From: Actinosynnema pretiosum
GTDB taxonomy: Bacteria; Actinomycetota; Actinomycetes; Mycobacteriales; Pseudonocardiaceae
Length of the DNA: 64,000 nt
Direction of reading: 5' to 3'
NCBI RefSeq assembly: GCF_024171695.1
Contig: NZ_JAMTCF010000007.1
Location: forward strand, 248,001 to 312,000
Below the pieces are notes generated by a model, which was not told the origin of the DNA, made no database searches, and worked only from the letters and a program-made list of their open reading frames with translations. Of the stretch, positions 10,439 to 17,469 are shown in pieces. Made by a program: the position numbers and the translations under genes. Position 1 is the first letter of the stretch. The number at the start of each line of letters is the position of its first letter.

Positions 10439-11839
10439 CTACGGGGAGCCCTCCTGGCCCACCGGAGGGGGGTTCCCGGCGGAGGACGCGGGCGGCGACG
10501 GCTGTGTCGTCGTCGGCGGCTGCTGCGAGGTCGTCGTCGGGGTCGACGGCTTGGGCGGCGGCTCGCTGGTCGTCGTCGGCTGCTGCGAGGTCGTCGTCGG
10601 CTGCTGCGTCGTCGGCTCCGGCTCCTCCTGGGTGACCGTCCGCGTCGTCGTCGACGTGGTGGTGGTCGTGGAGGTCGTCGTCGGCGGCGTCTCGGAGGTC
10701 GAGGACGCGGGCGGCGACTGCGGCACGGTGTCGTCGAAGACGTCCAGCGCCACCAGGAGCGTGCCCAGCAGCAGGATGACGCCCAGCACGACCGCGGTGA
10801 TCGCGAGCGGCCGGTTGCTGCCCGGCTTCGGGTCCGGGTGCAGCCCGGTGGGCTGGACCCCGGTCGTGCGCGAGCCCGCCGGGCGGTTGCCCGTGCCGGT
10901 GCGCGGACCGCCGGGGCGCACCACGCGGGTCCGGTCCGGGCCGACCACCGTGGTGGCGTCGGCGACCGGCGCGATCGTGGTGGCCGTCGCGGGCCGCATC
11001 CCGCCCAGGTTCGGCGAGCGCCCGCGCGAGACGGCGTTGAGCATGTCCCGGACCTGGCTCATGGTCGGGCGGTCGGCCGGGTCGTAGTTGAGCATGTGCA
11101 GCAGCACGTCGGTCAGCGGGTGGTCGACCGTCGGCGGGTTGATCCGCCCCGCCGCCACCGCGTGCAGCACGCCCAGGGTGTTCTCGCTCAGCCCGAACGG
11201 CGGCTCGCCCTCGGACGCCGCGAACAGCGTCGAGCCGAGGGAGAACACGTCGGACGCGGGCGACGGGTCCTGGCCGCGCGCGATCTCCGGCGCCAGGTAG
11301 GCGGGCGTGCCCGCGATCAGGCCGGTCTTGGTCACCGTGACGTCGTCGCTGGCCCGCGAGATGCCGAAGTCGGTGATCTTCACCAGGCCGTTCTCGGCCA
11401 GCAGCACGTTGCCCGGCTTCACGTCGCGGTGCACGATGCCCGCCGCGTGCGCCGCCGACAGCGCCGCCGCGGCCTGGGTGCCGATGTGGGCCACCTCGAC
11501 CGGGTCCAGCACGCCGTGCTCGGACATCGTGTCGGCCATGCTGTACGAGGGCAGGTACTCCATGACCAGGCACGGAGCGCCGTCCTCCTCCACCACGTCG
11601 TAGACCGCGATGGCGTTGGGGTGGTGCAGCTTGGCGGCGATCCGGCCCTCGCGCATGGCGCGCTGGATGGCCTCGTCCTGCTCGCGCGCGTCCAGGCTCG
11701 GCTGGAGCAGCAGCTGCTTGACCGCCACGACCCGACCGAGGCGCTCGTCGTGCGCGCGCCACACGACGCCCATCGCGCCGCTGCCGATCCGGTCGAGGAT
11801 GCGGTAGCGATCGGCGATCACCCGAGCGTCCTCGCTCAC
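10439..11839 (-). CDS. Membrane Ser/Thr protein kinase with Thr/Pro-rich tail
   Basis: 466 aa from the GTG at 11839, which has GAGGTGG upstream; the frame is open for another 68 codons but that stretch is not kinase-like. The kinase domain (about 8-270) is closely related to the neighbour at 8648-10294, with the same IGSGAMGVVW loop, Lys41, HRDVKPGN, ITDFGIS and YLAPEIARG. After a linker there is one transmembrane helix (LAITAVVLGVILLLGTLLVAL), then a roughly 100-residue extracytoplasmic tail made almost entirely of Thr, Ser, Pro and Gln. This tail is low-complexity and has no sensor fold, suggesting wall association or O-glycosylation rather than ligand binding. The pair probably arose by tandem duplication with different tails. 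Confidence 0.9.
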   Translation of the reverse strand: MSEDARVIADRYRILDRIGSGAMGVVWRAHDERLGRVVAVKQLLLQPSLDAREQDEAIQRAMREGRIAAKLHHPNAIAVYDVVEEDGAPCLVMEYLPSYSMADTMSEHGVLDPVEVAHIGTQAAAALSAAHAAGIVHRDVKPGNVLLAENGLVKITDFGISRASDDVTVTKTGLIAGTPAYLAPEIARGQDPSPASDVFSLGSTLFAASEGEPPFGLSENTLGVLHAVAAGRINPPTVDHPLTDVLLHMLNYDPADRPTMSQVRDMLNAVSRGRSPNLGGMRPATATTIAPVADATTVVGPDRTRVVRPGGPRTGTGNRPAGSRTTGVQPTGLHPDPKPGSNRPLAITAVVLGVILLLGTLLVALDVFDDTVPQSPPASSTSETPPTTTSTTTTTSTTTRTVTQEEPEPTTQQPTTTSQQPTTTSEPPPKPSTPTTTSQQPPTTTQPSPPASSAGNPPPVGQEGSP

Positions 11840-12110
11840 CGGGCCACCTCGCTGAAGCGCTGCGCGACCGAGGCAACGGCTGCTCTCACGCTCGGGACTC
11901 CTCGTCGTGCGGATCGGTGCGCGGGGTTCGGCGTGGGCCACCGCACGCCCGCAGAGCCTACCCCGGACGGGGTGCGCGCTTCGGGCCCGTGGCGCTCGCA
12001 GGCGAGTCGCGTGCCGATCAGGGGCCCGCGCCGGACGCCCCAATCGCAGAGCACCTTATCGGGTGAAGATCCGGGGCGGGAGGGCCGTCGCGCCGCCCAC
12101 GGCCGGGCCG

Positions 12111-12992
12111 TCAGGGGGCCGGGGCGAAGAAGTCGAAGCCGCCGACGGGCTCCAGCACCTTGCCGAGGTCGATGCCGAGGTCGACGCCGCTGGTGGGGGC
12201 CGGGGTCGCGCTGCCGGACGCCGGGGGCGGGTTGGTCGAGGACGACGGCGGGGGCGTGGTCCCGCTGGTGGGCGGCGGCGCGGGGGTGGACGTCGACGGC
12301 TGGGTGGAGGGCTGCGAGGGCTGGGTGACCGGGGTGGTCGGCGCGCTCGTCTGCTCCGGGGTCTTCGTCGCGGGGGTGGTCGGCTGCTGCTGCTGGTTGC
12401 CGCCGCCCGAGCGCTGCTGGGTCTGCTGCTGCTGCTGCTGGCGCTGGGTCTGCTGCTGGCGCGGCTTCTCCTGCGCGGTGCTCTGCTGCGTGGTCTCGGT
12501 GGTGGCCGGGGCCTCGGTCTCGGTCTCCTCGGCCTGGTCCCGGCTGTCGCGGGCCGCGCCGACCAGGTCCGCGGTGAGGCTGCCGGGGCTGCGCGCGGCC
12601 TGGCGGTCGTCGAAGCGGACCTCGGCCAGCGGGCGCTCGTCCGGCGCCGACATCCACTGCGAGGCGCTGAACGCGACCGCGCCGGTCAGCACGACGCCGC
12701 CGCTGGCCATCGCGACCAGCTTGGGCACCGAGACGCCGCGACCGGTGGCGCTGTCGTCGGAGGGGCGGCCCTCGCGGCGCAGCAGCTCGGTGACGTGCAG
12801 CTCGCGGCCGGACAGGTTGAGCCTGGACTTCGGCTTCTGCGGCAGCCGGGCGGTCTGCTCGGCGCGGGGGGCGACGGGCGCGGAGACCGGAGTGAAGCGC
12901 ACGGTCTCGGCCTCGCTGCGAGCGATCAGCTCGGCGACCGAGAGGCGGTCGTCCGAGTAGTCACGTCGACGGCGATTGTCCTCGTTCGACAC
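12111..12992 (-). CDS. Single-pass membrane protein with Gln/Thr/Pro-rich tail
   Basis: 293 aa from the GTG at 12992 (GGGTGG upstream). A basic cytoplasmic N-terminus carries two short related motifs, LSVAELIARSE (about residue 17) and HVTELLRREGR. A transmembrane helix sits near residues 95-115 (LVAMASGGVVLTGAVAFSA). The rest is a disordered outer tail rich in Gln, Thr and Pro, including a run of Gln residues, ending in a small hydrophobic segment (GIDLGKVLEPVGGFDFF). No known domain. It may share function with the neighbour at 13188-14033, which has the same N-terminal motif. Confidence 0.7.
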   Translation of the reverse strand: MSNEDNRRRRDYSDDRLSVAELIARSEAETVRFTPVSAPVAPRAEQTARLPQKPKSRLNLSGRELHVTELLRREGRPSDDSATGRGVSVPKLVAMASGGVVLTGAVAFSASQWMSAPDERPLAEVRFDDRQAARSPGSLTADLVGAARDSRDQAEETETEAPATTETTQQSTAQEKPRQQQTQRQQQQQQTQQRSGGGNQQQQPTTPATKTPEQTSAPTTPVTQPSQPSTQPSTSTPAPPPTSGTTPPPSSSTNPPPASGSATPAPTSGVDLGIDLGKVLEPVGGFDFFAPAP

Positions 12993-13187
12993 CGCGAGCC
13001 ACCCTTTCCCGGAGGGGTGCGACACACCCTTGCCGGGAACATGGATACCGAATCGTGACCCTTTATGTAACCCCTTTGGCCGATTTTCCCCTGGCAATCA
13101 CAGTGACAGGTGACGGTGCGTCCAACTGGTTCACCTTCCCGTCACTCAGCGTCAAGGTTGATCAGCGCGTGCGGCGGCGGCCCGCGA

Positions 13188-14033
13188 TCAGCTCCGCTGC
13201 GCCGAGATGACCTCGGCGCCGACGATCCTCGGCGCGGAGGCCCCGGTCAGCCGGAACAGCTGCTCCACGCGCAGCAGGCCGCCGTCCCGCTCCCGCATCG
13301 ACACCACGGCCAGCACCGCCCCGTCCGGCCTGGGAGCCACCGACTCCACCGCGATCGCGGAGATCAGCGACCAGGACTCCACGAAGTCCGCCGGGCTCGC
13401 GCCCACCAGGTCCGGCGACAGCAGCGCCGACGCGGAGGCGGGCCGGGTCGGCAGCAGCTCGAAGAACCGCCGCACCACGTCCACCTGGGGCCTCGGCCCG
13501 ACCACGACCTCCGGCGACGCGGGCTGCGGCACCGGCAGCGGCCCGTCGACCACCAGGCCCGAGTCCACCACCACCGTCCCGCCCAGCTCCGCGCTCAGCA
13601 GGTCCGGCCGCAGCGCGGACGACCCGGTCATCACCAGCGGGGCCTCGACGCCCAGGTGCGCGGGACCGATCCCGCGCCGATCGGCCAGCACCGCGGCCGA
13701 CACCACCGACGCGAGCAGGACCAGCGCCCCGGTGATCCAGCCGACCACCCGCGCGGCCCGGCGCGCCGGGTGCTCCGGCCGGGGCGCCGGCCCGCCGCCG
13801 AGGGGGCCGTCCGCGAGGGAGCCGCCGGGGCCGTGGCCGAACCGCCCGCCGCCGAGCGGCCCGCCCTGGATCCGCCCGCCGCAGGGCCGCCCCTCGCCGA
13901 TCAGCTCAACGGAGATGGCGGGTGCCCGGTTCGCGGCGGGCCCCGACCGGTTCGGCTGCTTCCCGATCAGCTCGGCCACGCTGACCGAGCCAGTGCGGGC
14001 GTGCCTGCGACCGGTGGCGGTGGCGCGTTCCAC
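13188..14033 (-). CDS. Single-pass membrane protein, unknown extracytoplasmic domain
   Basis: 281 aa; GTG start with GAGGAG eight nt upstream. The cytoplasmic N-terminus has GSVSVAELIGKQ and a second AISVELIGEG copy. One transmembrane helix (ARVVGWITGALVLLASVVSAAVL) is at about residues 88-115. A folded-looking outer domain of about 160 residues then follows, ending GASAPRIVGAEVISAQRS. The outer part recalls the extracytoplasmic domains of actinobacterial proteins of unknown function (a helical 'FFELLPTRPASASALLSPDLVG' region then beta strands). No enzyme motif is visible. Confidence 0.75.
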   Translation of the reverse strand: MERATATGRRHARTGSVSVAELIGKQPNRSGPAANRAPAISVELIGEGRPCGGRIQGGPLGGGRFGHGPGGSLADGPLGGGPAPRPEHPARRAARVVGWITGALVLLASVVSAAVLADRRGIGPAHLGVEAPLVMTGSSALRPDLLSAELGGTVVVDSGLVVDGPLPVPQPASPEVVVGPRPQVDVVRRFFELLPTRPASASALLSPDLVGASPADFVESWSLISAIAVESVAPRPDGAVLAVVSMRERDGGLLRVEQLFRLTGASAPRIVGAEVISAQRS

Positions 14034-14221
14034 GGGCGGCTCCTCGATCTACCTGGGTGGCCGCCAGAACTACCGTGCAAGAGCAGCGGAAAGCCAGAGC
14101 GCGTCCCGCTAGTTCACCCCTTCGTGGCGTTCAGCGCCGTGCGGACCACCCCGGACGGCCCAGGAGCGGCGGGCCCGCGCAGACTCGCGGTGCGTCCGCC
14201 GACGGGCCGCCGGGACGCCGC

Positions 14222-15157
14222 TCAGCGCTCGCGGACCGGGCGCTCCCCGCTGATCAGCGGTTCGCCCACCACGGTGAACAGCAGCTCCCGCTGCTCGGTC
14301 GAGGTCGTGCCGTCCCGGTTCGTCACCAGCAGCGTGCTGGTGCTGAGCCCGCGCACCGCGTCCACGCTGATCCCGGTCACCAGCACCTCCGAGGCTTCGC
14401 CGAAGCGCTCGGCGACCAGCGCCCCCACCACGCCCCGCACGGTCTCGGACACCAGCTCCAGCGCGGCGTCCGCGCTCCGCGCCACCTGCCGGTAGAACTC
14501 CTCGGTGCGCGAGGCGATCGCCAGCACGTCCGCGTGCGCGGCGCTCCCGCCCGCCACGGTCGTCACCGGCGCCCACACCTGCGGCGGCGGTGCGGGCAGC
14601 GCGCTCGCCCGACCGGCCTGCGGCGCGGTCACCCGCTGCTCGCCGGTCCAGCCGCCCTCGCCGGTCCCAGGGCCCTGGCCTGCGGCGCCCGGCGCGGGCG
14701 CGGCGGCGCGGCCCTCGACCGCCCCGCCCACCCGGTTCGGCGCGGCGTCGGCCAGCACCTCGACCTCCGGCTCCTCCGGCCGGGCCTCCGGCGGGGGCGC
14801 GGTCGTGGTCAGCACCGGCAGCCTCGGCCCGGTCGCCGGGTAGGAGGGCAGCGCGAACGGCTCGTCCGGCCTCGGCGGCCCGACCAGCTCCACCGCGGCC
14901 ACGGCCAACCCCACCAGCACGCTCGCCGACGAGATCACCGTGAACCACGCGGCGCGCCGCCACGTCTTGGGCGGTGTCACCGATGCGGGCACCATCCCGA
15001 TGTTGAACTTGCTCAGCCCGACCGCGTCGCTGTCGTGCAGCGGGTCGCGCGGCACGGGCGCGTCGACGGGCAGCTGACCGCCCATCGAGGCCCACTCGGC
15101 CGCGTCGTCCGGAAGCCGGTGCCTGCCCTGCCGCTGCTCGTCCGCCCTGGAGTTCAT
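14222..15157 (-). CDS. Single-pass membrane protein, unknown function
   Basis: 311 aa; the ATG at 15157 has GAGGGG upstream. Hydrophilic N-terminus (about 90 residues), one membrane helix (AAWFTVISSASVLVGLAVAAV), a Pro/Ala/Glu-rich stalk, and an outer domain of about 120 residues with a helical core (ADVLAIASRTEEFYRQVARS) and beta strands carrying VTNRDGTTSTEQRELLFTV. It has the same general layout as the neighbour at 13188-14033 and a comparable outer domain, so the two may be distant paralogues. Confidence 0.72.
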   Translation of the reverse strand: MNSRADEQRQGRHRLPDDAAEWASMGGQLPVDAPVPRDPLHDSDAVGLSKFNIGMVPASVTPPKTWRRAAWFTVISSASVLVGLAVAAVELVGPPRPDEPFALPSYPATGPRLPVLTTTAPPPEARPEEPEVEVLADAAPNRVGGAVEGRAAAPAPGAAGQGPGTGEGGWTGEQRVTAPQAGRASALPAPPPQVWAPVTTVAGGSAAHADVLAIASRTEEFYRQVARSADAALELVSETVRGVVGALVAERFGEASEVLVTGISVDAVRGLSTSTLLVTNRDGTTSTEQRELLFTVVGEPLISGERPVRER

Positions 15158-15273
15158 GGTGGATAGCCCCTCCCGCCTGGCACAGGCTAGGCGGGAGGGC
15201 ACCGGACGGCGGCTCGCATCATCCCTGCGTGGCGCAGCAGCACACCTTCAGGTGAAGGATCGACCGCCGCTGT

Positions 15274-15591
15274 TCAGCTGCCGCTGTTCAGCCGCTTCCG
15301 GGCGCCCTGCAGCGAGTTCGTCGCGGCGAGGCCCGCGCCACCGGCGATGACCGCGCCGATGACGTCCGCGGGGATGCTCGAACCGCCGTTGATGATCAGA
15401 CCGACCGCGGCGGCGGCCACGGTCACGCCCGCCACGCTCCAGCGACCGCGCACGTAGTTGGCGATCGGCGCGCCCGAGGCGCCCTTGCTCTTGGCGGCGG
15501 AGTTCAGCGCGGCGAGGTACCCGCCGTGCGCGAGGGTGGCGAGCAGGCCGAGGATGGCGATGAGACCGGTGATCAGGCCGATGACGTCCAT
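15274..15591 (-). CDS. Small multi-pass membrane protein
   Basis: 105 aa from the ATG at 15591; the frame is open upstream but lacks a start with coding character. Three hydrophobic segments (about 1-22, 50-70, 75-95), two of them Ala/Gly-rich, with a basic loop and a basic C-terminus ([11 protein letters not shown]). No recognised family. Divergent from the deacetylase-like gene at 15671. Confidence 0.65.
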   Translation of the reverse strand: MDVIGLITGLIAILGLLATLAHGGYLAALNSAAKSKGASGAPIANYVRGRWSVAGVTVAAAAVGLIINGGSSIPADVIGAVIAGGAGLAATNSLQGARKRLNSGS

Positions 15592-15670
15592 GCGACCAGT
15601 GTGCACGCGGATTTTCGCGGTGGACCATCCGTGATCGCCCTGATACCTCCGGTCTGATATCCCCGGTGCC

Positions 15671-16741
15671 GTGGAGATGTTCTGGCACGACGCCTGCCTC
15701 GAGCACGACGCGGGCTCCGGCCTGTGGGAGCTGCCCGGCGAGTGGGACTGGCTCGACGAGCCCGAGCCGCACCCGGAGAGCGCCGCCCGGCTGCGCACCT
15801 TCCGGCACGCGCTGCGGCACGGCCCGGTCGCGGGCCACCTGACCTGGTCGACCGGCCGCGCCGCCACCGGGGAGGAGCTGGCGCGCGTGCACGAACCCGG
15901 CTACCTGGCCGCGCTGCGGGCCGCCTGCGCCGGGCCGGAGCGGGTCGCGCTGGAGGTGAACACGCTGGTCGGACCCGGTTCATGGGCGGCCGTGCTGGCG
16001 GCGGCGGGCACCTCGCTCGCCGCGTACGAGGCGGTCGCCTCCGGCCGCACCCGGCTGGCCTACGCGCTCGTCCGCCCGCCCGGCCACCACGCCCAGCCGG
16101 GGCTCGCCGACGGCTACTGCCTGGTCAACAACGCCGCGCTGGTCGCCGAGACCGCGCGCCGCGCCGGGCGGCGGGTGGCCGTGCTCGACTGGGACGTGCA
16201 CCACGGGAACGGCACCCAGGAGGTGTTCGCGGGCACCGAGGACGTGCTGACCGCGTCGATCCACATGCGGCACGGTCCGTGGGGCGCGAACCACCGGCAG
16301 ACCGGCGCGCCGGACGAGCCCGCGCTCGGCAACGTCAACGTCGAGCTGTCCCTGGGCGCGGGTGATCGCGCGTACGCGCGCGCGATGGACGAGGTGGTGC
16401 TCCCGGCGGTCCGCGAGTTCGGCGCGGACTTCCTGGTGTGCGCCTCCGGCTTCGACGGCTCCGCCTTCGACCCCAACGGCAGGCACAACCTCACCGCCGC
16501 CGGCTACCGGGCGATCGGCGCCGGGGTGGCGGCCGAGGGGCTGCCGACGGTGCTCACCCAGGAGGGCGGCTACCTGCGCGGGTACGCCGCGCTGTGCCTG
16601 CACGCGCTGGTGGAGGGCCTGCTCGGGCTCGACCTGCTGGAGGACCCGCTGGCCTACGTGCCCGACGACACCCAGCTGGTGGACGCCGACCTCGCCCTGG
16701 TCAGGGCCGCCCTCGCGGACCGCTGGGAGTTCGCCCGCTGA
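15671..16741 (+). CDS. Histone deacetylase-like (class II) zinc amidohydrolase
   Basis: 356 aa, the usual length for bacterial acetylpolyamine/HDAC-like enzymes. The arginase-deacetylase motifs are complete: RPPGHHA (two active-site His), [12 protein letters not shown] (metal Asp and His plus charge relay), and SGFD (second metal Asp), then LTQEGGYL near the end. Start is the GTG at 15671 with an ATG two codons on. Substrates could be acetylated polyamines, small-molecule amides or protein acetyl-lysine; sequence alone does not decide. It is a single gene, divergent from a small membrane protein. Confidence 0.93.
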   Translation: MEMFWHDACLEHDAGSGLWELPGEWDWLDEPEPHPESAARLRTFRHALRHGPVAGHLTWSTGRAATGEELARVHEPGYLAALRAACAGPERVALEVNTLVGPGSWAAVLAAAGTSLAAYEAVASGRTRLAYALVRPPGHHAQPGLADGYCLVNNAALVAETARRAGRRVAVLDWDVHHGNGTQEVFAGTEDVLTASIHMRHGPWGANHRQTGAPDEPALGNVNVELSLGAGDRAYARAMDEVVLPAVREFGADFLVCASGFDGSAFDPNGRHNLTAAGYRAIGAGVAAEGLPTVLTQEGGYLRGYAALCLHALVEGLLGLDLLEDPLAYVPDDTQLVDADLALVRAALADRWEFAR

Positions 16742-16940
16742 ACCGGGCCGGGCCCGCCCAGGGCCGCAGGCGGGCCGGTCGGTCAGCCGCCGGTCCCGCC
16801 GCACCCGCTCAGGCCGGGTGCGCGGGACCGGGTGCGCGGGACGGGGCGGCCCGCCGGGTGCTCCCGGCGGGCCCGCCCTCCCGACACCGCTCGTCCGAGG
16901 CCTCGACTCCACCCGTCCGGGTGAAGCGCGCGGCGCCGGG

Positions 16941-17234
16941 TCAGCGCCCCAGCGCGCCCCGGCCCAGCCGCAGCAGGATCATCGCCAGGTCGCGGCCCTC
17001 CGGCCCGAGCTCCCGGTACCGGTTGATGACGTCGATCTCCCGGTTGTGCACGATCTTGGTCCCGCCCGCGGCCATCCGCGCCGCGCCGATCACCTTGGAC
17101 ACCTCCACCCGGCGCTTGACCAGCCGCAGCAGCTCGGCGTCCAGGTGGTCGATCTCCCGCCGCAGCGCGTCGACGTCCTGCTCGGCCGCGCCCTGCCCCG
17201 CCGCGCCCTGCTCTGCGGTGTCGGTGCTGTTCAT
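16941..17234 (-). CDS. Chorismate mutase (AroQ-delta type)
   Basis: 97 aa, all-helical AroQ fold; it converts chorismate to prephenate for Phe and Tyr. Key residues are visible: the first helix LRREIDHLDAELLRLVKRRVEVSKVIG with catalytic Arg and Lys positions, then VHNREIDVINRYRELG, and the C-terminal RLGRGALGR. In actinobacteria this small delta subclass is poorly active alone and is activated by complex formation with DAHP synthase through that C-terminal Arg-Leu-Gly-Arg segment; this is known for the family and inferred here. The gene is preceded by a leader peptide and attenuator (17289-17402) that should tie expression to Phe/Tyr supply. Confidence 0.92.
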   Translation of the reverse strand: MNSTDTAEQGAAGQGAAEQDVDALRREIDHLDAELLRLVKRRVEVSKVIGAARMAAGGTKIVHNREIDVINRYRELGPEGRDLAMILLRLGRGALGR

Positions 17235-17288
17235 CTCAAGACCTCTCGACTCGGGGTTCGCCGCCTCGGCGTCCTGGCCCCGGAACGA

Positions 17289-17402
17289 CGAAGCCCCGGA
17301 GTCCTGTGGACTCCGGGGCTTCGTGGTGGATTGAGCGCGCTAGCGGTCCACGGGAGCCGGAGTCCGGGTCCCGTAGTAAAAGGAGAATGCAGCCGCGAGC
17401 AC
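17289..17402 (-). promoter_or_regulatory. Phe/Tyr transcription attenuator of chorismate mutase
   Basis: On the leftward strand, a 20-codon leader ORF (17402-17340) is followed by mutually exclusive hairpins. Segment 1 (17363-17374) pairs with segment 2 (17350-17361) as a pause hairpin. Segments 3 (17308-17323) and 4 (17289-17304) form a perfect 16-bp terminator stem with a 3-nt loop. Nine nt overlapping segment 2 (17357-17365, GGACTCCGG in RNA sense) are exactly complementary to CCGGAGTCC in segment 3 (17308-17316), giving the antiterminator. A ribosome stalled at the two Tyr codons (17378-17373) would cover segment 1 and favour antitermination. This is the classic amino-acid attenuation layout. 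Confidence 0.85.
17340..17402 (-). CDS. Leader peptide of chorismate mutase attenuator
   Basis: 20 codons starting at GTG (17400-17402) and ending at TAG: MLAAAFSFYYGTRTPAPVDR. The run TTC-TCC-TTT-TAC-TAC places two Phe and two Tyr codons directly before attenuator segment 1. There is no ribosome site, but CATGAT, preceded by TGG, sits 6 nt before the GTG and could be the -10 of a leaderless transcript. Phe and Tyr are the end products of the downstream enzyme's pathway. Confidence 0.8.
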   Translation of the reverse strand: MLAAAFSFYYGTRTPAPVDR

Positions 17403-17469
17403 AACGCCATCATGCCACAGCGGCGCGGGACCGGGGTGTGACGCGGGCAGGCGGTACCGTGGGTCCACG

